Source: Caballeronia concitans (GTDB lineage Bacteria > Pseudomonadota > Gammaproteobacteria > Burkholderiales > Burkholderiaceae). Taken from it: a stretch of DNA of 64,000 nt. Below the pieces are notes generated by a model. That model had not been told where the DNA came from. It searched no databases and saw nothing but the letters and a program-made list of their open reading frames with translations. Positions 1 to 8,820 of the stretch are shown in pieces. Each line of letters starts with the position of its first letter. Positions within the stretch are counted from its first letter, which is position 1. The position numbers and the translations under genes are program-made. The stretch is from positions 1,273,602-1,337,601 of the forward strand of contig NZ_FCNV02000001.1 in the NCBI RefSeq assembly GCF_001544615.1. The letters are read 5' to 3'.

Positions 1-1522
1 CGACGCCGTTGATGCCCGACACGCCCAGTTCATCGACGCGCGTCAGCATGTGATGCAGCCCGTGCCCGAACTCGTGGAACAGCGTGATGACTTCATCGTG
101 CGTGAAGCACGCGGGCTTGCCGCCGACCGGCGCGGAAAAGTTGCACGTGAGATACGCGACCGGCGTCTGCACGCCGCCTTCGCTGCGCTTGTGGCGCGCG
201 CGGGCGTCATCCATCCAGGCGCCGCCGCGCTTGCCTTCGCGCGCGTACAGGTCCAGATAGAACTGCGCGACGAGCGAGCCGTCTTTGTTTTCCACGCGGA
301 AAAATCGCACATCGGGATTCCACACGGCGGCTTCATCGCGACGAATGGACACGTTGAAAAGCGTTTCGGTGACCTTGAACAAACCCTTCAGCACGGCTTC
401 CTGCGGGAAGTACTGCTTCACTTCGTTCTCGGAGAACGAATAGCGCTTCTGACGCAGACGTTCCGCCGCGAACGCGACATCCCACGGCTGAAGCTCGGGC
501 ATGCCGAGTTCGGTGGCGGCGAATGCGCGCAGTTCCATCCAGTCGTTCTCGGCGTAGGGACGTGCGCGCACGGCGAGGTCTTCCAGGAACGCGATGACCT
601 GCGCCGGCGACTCCGCCATCTTCGGCGCAAGCGACACTTCCGCGAAGTTCTGATAGCCCAGCGTGCGCGCTTCTTCGAGACGCAGCTTCAGATGCTCGAC
701 GATGTTCTCCGTGTTGTCCCACTCGGCCTTGCCGTGACCGTACGTTTCGCCAAGTTCCGACGCACGCGTGACGTACGCGCGATACATCGCCTCACGCATC
801 GGCCGATGCTCCGCGTATTGCAGCACCGGGAAATACGACGGAAAGTGCAGCGTGAACTTCCAGCCTTCCTTGCCGTCGCGTTGAGCGGCTTCGCGCGCCG
901 CTTCGATCACGTCGTCGGGCAGGCCGGCGAGATCGCTTTGCTGCGTGACGATGTATGCGTACGCATTGGTCGAATCCAGCACGTGATCCGAGAACGCCTT
1001 CGACAACGCGGCTTGCTCTTCCTGTAATTGCGCGAAACGCGGCTTGCGGTCTTCGGGCAATTCGGCGCCGGACAGACGAAAATCGCGCAGCGAGTTTTCG
1101 AGAATCTTCTTGCGTTCCGGCGAGAGACCGGCGAACTCGTCGCTCGCGGCGATCGCCTTGTACTTCTCGTAAAGCGCGAGATTCTGGCCGACGCTCGCGG
1201 AGAATTCGGTGACGCGCGGCAGATTTTCGGCATGGGCGGCGCGCAGTTCGGGCGTGTCGGCAACCGCGTTCAGATGTCCGATGATGCCCCATGCACGCGA
1301 GAGCTTTTCCGATTCGCGCTCGACCGTCTCGACGACATCCGTCCACGTGGCGGGCGTCGCGGGCGCGCTCGCGCGATCGACGGCGTCCTTGGCCGCGGCG
1401 AGCAGCACGTCGAGCGCCGGGGTGACATGCTCGGGCTTGATGTCGCCGAAGCGCGGCAAGTCGGAAAAATCGAGCAGCGGATTGGATGCTGCGGTCGGCG
1501 TGGCTGCGGTGGTATCGCTCAT
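1..1522 (-). CDS. prlC: oligopeptidase A, M3 family metallopeptidase (3' end outside the window)
   Basis: Cytoplasmic zinc metallopeptidase of the M3 (thimet oligopeptidase) family, which degrades short peptides including cleaved signal peptides. The reading frame runs without a stop from an ATG at 1522 to the window edge, giving about 507 residues of a protein usually near 690. The zinc motif HEFGHGLHHML is visible at about residue 483, matching its place in the family, with the catalytic Glu inside HEFGH. A GGGAGAG ribosome site precedes the ATG by a few bases and supports this start. The C-terminal third, with the third zinc ligand, lies outside the window. The gene follows folD on the same strand after about 140 bases. 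Confidence 0.93.
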   Translation of the reverse strand, partial: MSDTTAATPTAASNPLLDFSDLPRFGDIKPEHVTPALDVLLAAAKDAVDRASAPATPATWTDVVETVERESEKLSRAWGIIGHLNAVADTPELRAAHAENLPRVTEFSASVGQNLALYEKYKAIAASDEFAGLSPERKKILENSLRDFRLSGAELPEDRKPRFAQLQEEQAALSKAFSDHVLDSTNAYAYIVTQQSDLAGLPDDVIEAAREAAQRDGKEGWKFTLHFPSYFPVLQYAEHRPMREAMYRAYVTRASELGETYGHGKAEWDNTENIVEHLKLRLEEARTLGYQNFAEVSLAPKMAESPAQVIAFLEDLAVRARPYAENDWMELRAFAATELGMPELQPWDVAFAAERLRQKRYSFSENEVKQYFPQEAVLKGLFKVTETLFNVSIRRDEAAVWNPDVRFFRVENKDGSLVAQFYLDLYAREGKRGGAWMDDARARHKRSEGGVQTPVAYLTCNFSAPVGGKPACFTHDEVITLFHEFGHGLHHMLTRVDELGVSGINGV

Positions 1523-1661
1523 GGCTCTCCCAGTTCGTGTTCAGTGAAGCGCGGGACGGGCCAGCAATGCCGAGGCCCGCGCCGCTTGGTGTCCCAATGC
1601 TTCTCAGGACATTATTGGGGCGGCGGGGCCAAAATCCAATCGATTGTTTTTAAGGAGATGA

Positions 1662-2531
1662 TTAAGCCGTCGCGCTTAAGGCCGATGCGGCGCGCTCGGC
1701 GGCTTCGATCGTGTTGACGAGCAGCATCGTGATGGTCATCGGGCCGACGCCGCCCGGCACCGGCGTGATGTAGCCGGCCACTTCCTCCACGCCCGCGAAA
1801 TCCACGTCGCCGCACAGCTTGCCCGCGTCGTCGCGGTTCATGCCGACGTCGATGACCGTCGCGCCCGGCTTCACCATGTCGGCGGTCAGGATGTTGCGGC
1901 GGCCGACCGCGGCCACGACGACATCGGCGTCGCGCGTGTGCTTCGCGAGATCGCGCGTCTTGCTGTGACAAATGGTGACGGTCGCGCCGGCTTCGAGCAG
2001 CAGGAGCGCCATCGGCTTGCCGACGATATTCGAGCGGCCGATGACCACCGCGTTCGCGCCAACGAGATCGATCTTGTGCGCCTCGAACATCTTCATTACG
2101 CCATACGGCGTGCACGGGCGAAAGAGCGGCTTGCCGGTCATCAGCGCGCCCGCGTTCGCGACGTGAAAGCCGTCGACGTCCTTCTCCGGCGCGATCGCTT
2201 CGATGACCTTGTGGCTGTCGATATGCGCCGGCAGCGGCAGTTGCACGAGAATGCCGTGAATGGCGGGATCGGCGTTCAGCTTGTCGATGTGCGCGAGCAG
2301 TTCGCCTTCGGACAGCGACGCGGGGAAGCGGTCCATCACCGAGTGCAGGCCGTTGTCCTGACACGCCTTGACCTTGTTGCGCACATAGACTTCGCTCGCC
2401 GGATTGTCGCCGACGAGCACGACCGCGAGGCCCGGCTTGTGTCCGCGAGCGGCGAGGGCGGCGGCGCGCGCGGCGACATCGGTGCGGAGAGTCTTGGAAA
2501 GGGCGTTGCCGTCGATGAGTTGGGCAGTCAT
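1662..2531 (-). CDS. folD: bifunctional methylenetetrahydrofolate dehydrogenase / methenyltetrahydrofolate cyclohydrolase FolD
   Basis: Interconverts 5,10-methylene-, 5,10-methenyl- and 10-formyl-tetrahydrofolate with NADP, supplying one-carbon units for purines and formyl-methionine; cytosolic dimer. At 289 residues it has the normal family length. Visible landmarks are the YVRNKVKAC segment holding the catalytic Tyr and Lys (about residues 51-59), the substrate motif around PLPAHID, the PCTPYGVM motif, and the nucleotide-binding GRSNIVGKP segment. The start is the ATG of [13 protein letters not shown], which is a typical FolD beginning. Upstream is about 160 bases to the DUF2950 gene. The call is secure. 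Confidence 0.96.
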   Translation of the reverse strand: MTAQLIDGNALSKTLRTDVAARAAALAARGHKPGLAVVLVGDNPASEVYVRNKVKACQDNGLHSVMDRFPASLSEGELLAHIDKLNADPAIHGILVQLPLPAHIDSHKVIEAIAPEKDVDGFHVANAGALMTGKPLFRPCTPYGVMKMFEAHKIDLVGANAVVIGRSNIVGKPMALLLLEAGATVTICHSKTRDLAKHTRDADVVVAAVGRRNILTADMVKPGATVIDVGMNRDDAGKLCGDVDFAGVEEVAGYITPVPGGVGPMTITMLLVNTIEAAERAASALSATA

Positions 2532-2691
2532 GGCGAATCAGTGAGGATGGCCGGGTGGCGTGAATTGGCGAGGCCGCATGCGCAGGCGGGCTGCGGGCGG
2601 ACATCGTGGGCGCACGGTTGCGCCCTTGGGGAAGGGCGAGATTATACCGCCGGGCGCTTTTCAGCGTCCGGCGGCCGGGGAGTGACCCGGT

Positions 2692-3606
2692 TCAGGGAGA
2701 AACGGGCTGCCAGGAGGCGTCCGGATCGAAGGACTTGATCGATGCCGCGATGCGCGACGTCGCCGGGCCGAGGTTTTTCTCGTACACCTGACCGTCCTGG
2801 TTGACCATGAACGTCATCACGCCGGTTTCACCGACCTTCGCCGGCCACGCGATCATGCCGAAGCCCTGCGTGAGCGCGCCGCCTTCGGCGTAGTTCTTCG
2901 CGCCGCCCTTCGCCTTCGGGCCCTGCGCGGTGAGGATGCGGTAGTGATAGCCGTAGTAGGCGTCGCCCGGGTGCGTCTTGTTGGGCATCGTCGCCGCGAG
3001 GGGCCCGAGCGGGCTTTCCGGTTCGCCGGGCGCGGTGTCCCAGTAGAGGCCGTCGCGCTTGCCGGGCGTGCTCACGAAGCGGTCGGCGTAGCGGTTCATC
3101 AGCTTGCGATAGTCGTTCTGCGCATCGACGTAGGCGAGCGCGACGTGCATCACCGATCGCTCGTTGCGGCCGATTCGCCGCGTCAGCAGTTCATCGCGCG
3201 CGGCGGGCATGTCAAAGCGCCAGCCCTTGCCGGTATCGACGAGCGGAATCGGCAGCGTCCAGCCGCTGTCGCCGGTTTCGATACGTGCGCTTTTGTGCCC
3301 GTCGATCGGCTTCGCATCTTCGATGATGCGATGTCCCTTCGCCCACGAGCCAAGGTATTGGTAAATGTCGTCCTCGCCGATGTTGCCGGTCGGCACGTAG
3401 CGCGCGTGGTCCTTGCCGAGCACTTTGGAGAGCGCGGTTTCGTTGTTGGACGCGATGGCGTCGGTCAACGCCTGTGCGGCAGCTTCGGGCGTCGGATAAA
3501 GGGCCTGCGCCTGCGTGAGCGAGGCGGTAAGGGAAAGCGCTGCAGCGGCGAGCGCCGCGCGCAGCAAAGGCTTCCTGGATGAGGCGAGCGTTCTGTTCTG
3601 ATTCAT
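2692..3606 (-). CDS. DUF2950 family secreted protein
   Basis: Protein of 304 residues with a clear N-terminal signal peptide (basic MNQNRTLASSRK, hydrophobic stretch, cleavage probably after TQAQA), so it is expected in the periplasm or outside the cell. The body matches what I know of the DUF2950 family, including the run of Gly/Tyr-rich segments near YYGYHYRILTAQGP and the C-terminal TFMVNQDGQVYEKNLG. Biochemical function is not known. It lies just downstream of a DUF3300 gene on the same strand with a 45-base gap, a pairing commonly seen for these two families, so they probably form one transcript. Confidence 0.85.
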   Translation of the reverse strand: MNQNRTLASSRKPLLRAALAAAALSLTASLTQAQALYPTPEAAAQALTDAIASNNETALSKVLGKDHARYVPTGNIGEDDIYQYLGSWAKGHRIIEDAKPIDGHKSARIETGDSGWTLPIPLVDTGKGWRFDMPAARDELLTRRIGRNERSVMHVALAYVDAQNDYRKLMNRYADRFVSTPGKRDGLYWDTAPGEPESPLGPLAATMPNKTHPGDAYYGYHYRILTAQGPKAKGGAKNYAEGGALTQGFGMIAWPAKVGETGVMTFMVNQDGQVYEKNLGPATSRIAASIKSFDPDASWQPVSP

Positions 3607-3651
3607 CTCGTGCTCCTGAGTCGGGCGTGTTCTGGGAAAGAGGTGAAGGGA

Positions 3652-4968
3652 TCAGCGGCGACGAAATCCGCCGCCGCCGCCATGAAAGCCGCCTCCCGCA
3701 CCGCCGCCCTGGAAGCCTCCGCCGCTGTGCTGCACGCCGCCGCCTCCGGCGCCCAGGCCGCCGCCCGCGTTCGGATGCGCGCTTGCGAGCGACTGCCGGC
3801 TCGCCTGTCCGCGCTGCATGTCCTGCCGCGCGACATTGCCGTCGCCGGCGCCGCGCAGCGCGTTGTCGCGATTGACGTTCTGCGCGCGCTGATGCACGTC
3901 GTTGTTGCCGCCCACGCGGTCGGCGCCGCCTTGGCGCATGTTCTGCACGCGCTGGTTCGCCGATTGATTCATGTTCTGCCCCGTGCGCTGCTGCAAGGTT
4001 TGCGCGGCCTGCGCGCGCCCCTGATCGCGCCCGCGGAACTGATCGCGATTCACCCCAGCGAGATTCTGGTTGTTCACGCGGTTCTGCCGGTTCACGGTGT
4101 TCCGGTTGAACTGCGGATCGTTGCGGTTCCAGCGCACGTTGTTGTTGTTCGTCGTGATGCGGTTATTGACGTTGATGTTGTTGTAGCGATTCACGTTCAC
4201 GTTGACGTCGCGATGATTCCAGTCGCAGCCGCCCCACAGCGAGTTGGCGACGGCGATGCCCGCGCCGAACGCGAGGCCGGTGGCGAAGCCGGTCGCGATC
4301 GCATAGCCGGGCGGCGGCGGCACGTAGACCGGCGGATACGCCGGATAAGGCCACGCGCCGTACACGACGGTCGGGTTGTACGTCGGCACGTACACGACTT
4401 GCGGATTGGCCGGCACGATCTGAATGGTGCTCTGCTCGACGACGACCTTCTGCTGCTCGGTCGTCTTGAGGTTGCCCGCGGTCTGGGCCGCGCGGCGCAG
4501 GCGCTGCACCGAGTCCATCACGTCGCCCGATTGCGCGATGAACGCGTTGCCGAGCTGCGTCGTCCAGTCGAGCTTCGAGGCCATCGTCGCCAGGGCTTGC
4601 GGGAACGCAACGAGCGATTGCACGCTCGGGTCCCACGGCTCGGACTGCACGGCTTTCACGGCGTCGTCGCCCTTCACGTTCGCATTCGCCTTCGACCATT
4701 GCGCGGCAGCTTCGATGTCCTGCGGATAGGTAGCGGCCATCAGCACTTGCGCGAGCAGCGCGTCCGGATACAGCGCGATGGGCGCGACGAGCGCATCGAT
4801 CTGCTGGTTCGTCAGGCGCTGGCCGGTCGCGGCGTTGTTCGGCGTCTGGGCGGCGGCGGTGGGCGCGTGAAGCATCGCGAGCGGCGCGGCGGCGAGCGTC
4901 GCGGCGATCGCAAGCACGCGCGCCGCGCGCAGGCGGTTCGCAAGCCGGAGGGTGGGTGTGTTGTTCAA
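3652..4968 (-). CDS. DUF3300 domain secreted protein with Asn-rich and Gly-rich tail
   Basis: About 438 residues from a TTG start at 4968, chosen because a GGAG ribosome site lies 8 bases upstream and the signal peptide begins properly there; the open frame continues further 5' without good initiation features. Signal sequence ends near TAAAQ. The DUF3300 part (about residues 50-230) contains the family pattern LVAPIALYPDALLAQVLMA and YVPTYNPTVVYGAWPYP. The tail is low in complexity: an Asn/Arg-rich stretch, then a Gly/His-rich end (residues about 395-438), as in surface-associated proteins. Function unknown. Probably co-transcribed with the DUF2950 gene downstream. Confidence 0.85.
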   Translation of the reverse strand: MNNTPTLRLANRLRAARVLAIAATLAAAPLAMLHAPTAAAQTPNNAATGQRLTNQQIDALVAPIALYPDALLAQVLMAATYPQDIEAAAQWSKANANVKGDDAVKAVQSEPWDPSVQSLVAFPQALATMASKLDWTTQLGNAFIAQSGDVMDSVQRLRRAAQTAGNLKTTEQQKVVVEQSTIQIVPANPQVVYVPTYNPTVVYGAWPYPAYPPVYVPPPPGYAIATGFATGLAFGAGIAVANSLWGGCDWNHRDVNVNVNRYNNINVNNRITTNNNNVRWNRNDPQFNRNTVNRQNRVNNQNLAGVNRDQFRGRDQGRAQAAQTLQQRTGQNMNQSANQRVQNMRQGGADRVGGNNDVHQRAQNVNRDNALRGAGDGNVARQDMQRGQASRQSLASAHPNAGGGLGAGGGGVQHSGGGFQGGGAGGGFHGGGGGFRRR

Positions 4969-5352
4969 GGCTGAGTCTCCTGTACGTGATGCCTGACGCG
5001 CGAAAGCGATAACGGAACGCGGGCCGCCGGTCAAGGAGGCTCGCGCGACGCCAACAGAGGAGCAACGGGAAAGCGAGGCGCGGCAACGAAGCCAGGCAGA
5101 TGGCCGACGCTCGCGAGACGGAATCGGCGCTTTGCCTGTGAAACGTTTGCGCGACCGGCTCCGTTGTTGGGGCACGATCAACTTACGAGGCGCGCTTGTA
5201 AGGTGTCAACGCGAAAGACGAAATGTCACGTTTCGCGCTTGCGTCACTCGCGTGTATCGGAGGGGAAGGGAAGAAACCGGAGAGCAATGACGAGCGTGGC
5301 CGGTTGGATCAACCGGCCACGTCGGGGGACAGCGCACGAAGCGCAGAAAGCG
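4969..5352. other. intergenic stretch between DUF3300 and response regulator genes
   Basis: About 380 bases with no supported gene. It must hold the promoter of the DUF3300-DUF2950 pair. The only structure I see is a strong hairpin at 5296-5320 next to the stop of the response regulator gene. Confidence 0.6.
5296..5320 (-). terminator. hairpin downstream of the two-component operon
   Basis: Perfect 10-bp arms GTGGCCGGTT / AACCGGCCAC with a 5-base loop, 33 bases after the stop of the response regulator gene. There is no T run on either side, so it is either a weak intrinsic terminator or an mRNA 3'-end stabiliser. Confidence 0.5.
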
Positions 5353-5991
5353 TTACTGCTGGGGCTTGTTCGACAGCGCGAGGCGCAGAAGATCGGCGAC
5401 CGTGTTCACCGACAGCTTCTCCATGATGTTCGCGCGATGCGCTTCCACCGTCTTGATGCTGATGCCGAGGTCGTCGGCGATCTGCTTGTTGAGCCGCCCG
5501 GCGATGATCCGCTCGAGCACCTGATGCTCGCGCGCCGTCAGCTTGCCGAGCCGCTCGGCGGCCGCGCGCTGCTGCTGCACGCTGGTGCTTTCGCTGCGCG
5601 CCTTCTCCAGCATGCGCTCGACGAGCTTGCGCAGTTCGGCTTCGTCGAACGGCTTCTCGATGAAGTCCATCGCGCCCTTCTTCATCGTGGAGACGGCCAT
5701 CGGGACATCGCCGTGGCCGGTCACGAAGATGATCGGCAACAGCGAATTCTCGGCGATGAGCTTCTCCTGCAGTTCGAGGCCGGTCATGCCGGCCATGCGC
5801 ACGTCGAGAATCAGGCAGGCGATGGCGCCGGAATGAGCGATCGGCAGGTAGACATCGAGGAACGATTCCGCGCTGGAAAAGCATTGCACGCGATAGCCGT
5901 TCGCCTCGAGCAGCCAGCGCAAAGAATCACGCACGGCCTCGTCATCGTCGACGACAAAGACGGTTTCCTGAGTGGTGACTGGACTGCTCAT
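5353..5991 (-). CDS. FixJ/NarL-type response regulator
   Basis: 212 residues: receiver domain (about 10-125) with acidic pair DDD near residue 15, phospho-acceptor Asp at about residue 63 in LILDVRM, conserved Thr in VTGHGD and Lys in EKPFD, followed by a LuxR-type helix-turn-helix (about 145-205, LTAREHQVLERI to TVEAHRANIMEKL). This is the FixJ layout: a DNA-binding transcription regulator activated by phosphorylation. The ATG at 5991 overlaps the TGA of the histidine kinase gene (ATGA) and has GGGAGAACT immediately upstream, so translation is coupled and the kinase is its likely partner. Target genes are not evident; the aceEF-lpd operon lies divergently upstream of the pair. Confidence 0.92.
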   Translation of the reverse strand: MSSPVTTQETVFVVDDDEAVRDSLRWLLEANGYRVQCFSSAESFLDVYLPIAHSGAIACLILDVRMAGMTGLELQEKLIAENSLLPIIFVTGHGDVPMAVSTMKKGAMDFIEKPFDEAELRKLVERMLEKARSESTSVQQQRAAAERLGKLTAREHQVLERIIAGRLNKQIADDLGISIKTVEAHRANIMEKLSVNTVADLLRLALSNKPQQ

Positions 5992-8531
5992 AGTTCTCCC
6001 GTAACTGTTTGTTGTCTCGTATTGGTGTGTTCTTCGTCCGCATCGTCGCCGGAACCCGAACCGTGCGAGCCGTCCACCTCGCCGATCGGCAGGCTGCAAT
6101 GGAACGTCGCACCCGTCACATGGCCGTCCGGATCGACATTGTTGACCACCCACAGGCGGCCCCGATGCGATTCGATGATCGAGCGGCAGATGTTCAGACC
6201 CATGCCCATGCCGTCCGATTTGGTGCTGTAGAACGGCTCGAACAGGCGCTCGGCGGTGGCTTCGTCCACGCCCGGACCCTGATCGACGACGCTGATGCAC
6301 ACCGAGCCGCCGTCCGTGCGCAGCACGACCACACGGATGACCGGATCGACGGCGTTCGGTTTCGCATCATGCATCGCTTCGGCCGCGTTTTTCAACAGGT
6401 TGACCAACACTTGTTCGATCAAAACGGGATCGACGTAGATCACCGGCATGCGCGAGCGGATCTCGGTGACGATGCGTATCTTGCGTTTGCGCGCCTCGAT
6501 CTCCGCGAGACCGACCGCATCCGCGACGATATCGGCGACGCGCGTCGCCTGGCGCTTCGGCTCCGAGCGCTTCACGAACTCGCGGATGCGCTTGATGATC
6601 ATCCCCGCGCGCACCGCCTGCTGCGCGGTCTTTTCGAGCACCGGCAAGAGCGTTTCCTGCGTCATGCGGCCGGACTTCACGAGCGCGACGCAGCCCGAGC
6701 AGTAGTTGTTGATCGCGGCGAGCGGCTGATTCAGCTCGTGCGCGAGCGACGACGCCATTTCGCCCATCGTCATCAGGCGGCTCGTGAACTGGAGCTTCTC
6801 TTCCTGCTGATGCGCGAGTTCCTGCGCCTGCTTGCGCTGCGTGATGTCGGTCGCGATCTGCATCTGCGCGAGATGGCCGTCCACCCACTGAATGTACTGG
6901 CGGCGCACTTCGAACCACTTCTGGATGCCTTCGACATAGACCTCCTGCGCGTCCGCCGAGCTTTCGGTGAGCGCGGCGGCGGGCAGGCCCGCGTAGGTAT
7001 CGATCATGTCGATAGTGTCGGACGAACTGTGGCTGCTGCCGTCGAAGGCCGCGCCCGCGAGTTGCAGATGGCCGTCCGGCCGGATGCCGAACAGATGCCG
7101 GTAATAGCGGTTCGCGAAGAGCAGCTCGGCTTCGTCGGCGGCGAGCACGGACACGGCCGCGTCGAGGCTTTCGAGCACGGTGGTGAAGCGCTCGTGCGCG
7201 GCGGCGAGCTCTTCGCGCGCGCGCTTGGGCTCGGTGATGTCCGTCATCGACGACATCCAGCCCGTCTGACGCCCGGAACTGTCGATCAGCGGCGAAACGT
7301 AGAGCCGCGCGTGGAAGAACGAGCCGTCCTTGCGGCGCACGCGCAGTTCGAAGCCGGAAGAGGGCGCCTTGCCGCGCAAGGTCATGTCGAGCTGACGCTG
7401 CATTTCGGGATACGCGTCGCGCGGCCAGTACGGGAACGGCGCGTTCTTGCCGACGAGATCGCTTTCGTCCCAGCCCGTCATGCGGCAGAACGCCGGATTC
7501 ACGTGCGTGATGCGCCCGTGCATGTCGAGCACGCGCATGCCGATCAGCACGGAGTTTTCCATCGCGCGACGGAAAAACGCTTCGGCGTAAAGCGCCTGTT
7601 GCGCCTCGAAGCGCTGGCGCGTGTGCTTCCACAGGCTCCAGAGACTCCACAGCACGAAGCACGACAAGCCCGCGACGAGCCACACCAATGTGTTATTCGT
7701 GAAGTTCGTGAGCTGCGGATACGAGTACACGCGCACCGACAGCCCTTGCCCCGGCGGATCGAGCGGCAGGTCGTAGAACATGTCGCGCGGCAGGCGCGGC
7801 CGGCTCGATGTGGTGGCGAGTTCGCGATTGTTCAGATCGGTGATCGAGATCTTGTATTTCGCCGACAGTTCGCCCGGAATGTCATGCTTGAGAATGCCTT
7901 CGATCGAAAAGACGGCGGCGATCGATCCGAGGAATTCGCGGTCGCGGAAAACCGGCGTCTGCAGCGTGATGTAGCCGTTGCCGAGGTCGTCGTAAAGAAG
8001 GGGGGAATAGACCTGGCGGCGCGTGCTGCGGGCTTCGTCGAACGCGGCCTGGACGGCTTCGTCCATCTGCGTGTCGTTCGGCTTGGCGAGACGCGATCCG
8101 AGCACGGGCAGCGGCGTGTTGGGCCAGCGCGGCTTGTGCTCGCTCGTGTACCAGTTCATGTAGAGGATCTCGGGATGCCCCTGCATGATGTCGGTCGATG
8201 CCGTCTGGAAGTTCTGCGGATCGCCGTGGCCGCCCGCGATGTCGCGCGACAAGGCCTGGATTTGTTCTTGCGCAGCGGTCATCGAAAGACGAATCTGCTG
8301 TTGAGCCCACGCGACGTTGCGATACAGCGTGTCTTCCTGCTGCTGCTGCTCGCGCCGGTTCAAACTCCAGAGAATCAGACTCATCACGACCAGAAAGACG
8401 AGGATCGAAATGAGCGGCGTGAGTAAATAGGAATTCGACCACCACGGTCCGTGGTGCCAGCGGGAGGGCGACGAGTCGGTAGGTTTCTTTACGACGCGCG
8501 CCGAGCGTTTGATCAGCCGGTCGGTCAACAT
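5988..8531 (-). CDS. membrane sensor histidine kinase, two PAS domains, FixL/DctB-like catalytic core
   Basis: 847 residues. Order: short basic N terminus; membrane segment about 33-55; a periplasmic sensor region of about 230 residues; membrane segment about 288-310; PAS domain with PAC motif (about 335-440); a second PAS (about 445-565); HisKA with the phospho-His in SSLAHELNQPLAAINNY (about 590-610); HATPase with N box LVNLLKNAAEAM, G1 DQGPGVDE and G2 GMGMGLNICRSI. The NQPLAA-type H box is typical of FixL/DctB-like kinases. No haem-binding FixL signature was recognised in the PAS domains, and the large periplasmic part suggests an external ligand instead. It is translationally coupled to the FixJ-type regulator downstream. 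The start ATG at 8531 gives a positively charged N terminus before the first membrane segment. Confidence 0.92.
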   Translation of the reverse strand: MLTDRLIKRSARVVKKPTDSSPSRWHHGPWWSNSYLLTPLISILVFLVVMSLILWSLNRREQQQQEDTLYRNVAWAQQQIRLSMTAAQEQIQALSRDIAGGHGDPQNFQTASTDIMQGHPEILYMNWYTSEHKPRWPNTPLPVLGSRLAKPNDTQMDEAVQAAFDEARSTRRQVYSPLLYDDLGNGYITLQTPVFRDREFLGSIAAVFSIEGILKHDIPGELSAKYKISITDLNNRELATTSSRPRLPRDMFYDLPLDPPGQGLSVRVYSYPQLTNFTNNTLVWLVAGLSCFVLWSLWSLWKHTRQRFEAQQALYAEAFFRRAMENSVLIGMRVLDMHGRITHVNPAFCRMTGWDESDLVGKNAPFPYWPRDAYPEMQRQLDMTLRGKAPSSGFELRVRRKDGSFFHARLYVSPLIDSSGRQTGWMSSMTDITEPKRAREELAAAHERFTTVLESLDAAVSVLAADEAELLFANRYYRHLFGIRPDGHLQLAGAAFDGSSHSSSDTIDMIDTYAGLPAAALTESSADAQEVYVEGIQKWFEVRRQYIQWVDGHLAQMQIATDITQRKQAQELAHQQEEKLQFTSRLMTMGEMASSLAHELNQPLAAINNYCSGCVALVKSGRMTQETLLPVLEKTAQQAVRAGMIIKRIREFVKRSEPKRQATRVADIVADAVGLAEIEARKRKIRIVTEIRSRMPVIYVDPVLIEQVLVNLLKNAAEAMHDAKPNAVDPVIRVVVLRTDGGSVCISVVDQGPGVDEATAERLFEPFYSTKSDGMGMGLNICRSIIESHRGRLWVVNNVDPDGHVTGATFHCSLPIGEVDGSHGSGSGDDADEEHTNTRQQTVTGEL

Positions 8532-8701
8532 GGAAGCGATTGTAACGCAGCACCCGATTGTTAATTGGCGTAAAAAAGCGCTAACAATGAGGGATTTGCA
8601 GGAAAAGGAGGAGAAACATCTGAGCTTAAAACCTATATCGGACGGTGCAATGCAGCAATTTTCCGCATTGTGAGATAGCCTCTCATGATTCGAAAAATTC
8701 C

Positions 8702-8731
8702 TTGCTTCAAGCTCTGGACCCTCTTTAGAAT
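8702..8731 (+). promoter_or_regulatory. candidate promoter of the aceEF-lpdA operon
   Basis: TTGCTT and TAGAAT separated by 18 bases, about 90 bases upstream of the aceE ATG, in a comparatively A/T-rich part of the 289-base space between the kinase gene and aceE. Found by eye; not tested. Confidence 0.4.
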
Positions 8732-8820
8732 TGCCGGCACGCGGCCAGCGCCCGCTTTTGTGCTTTCGCGCGGGCGTGTGTTGGCGGTTTAAGGAGCGTT
8801 CCTCACATCAGGAGACGAGC

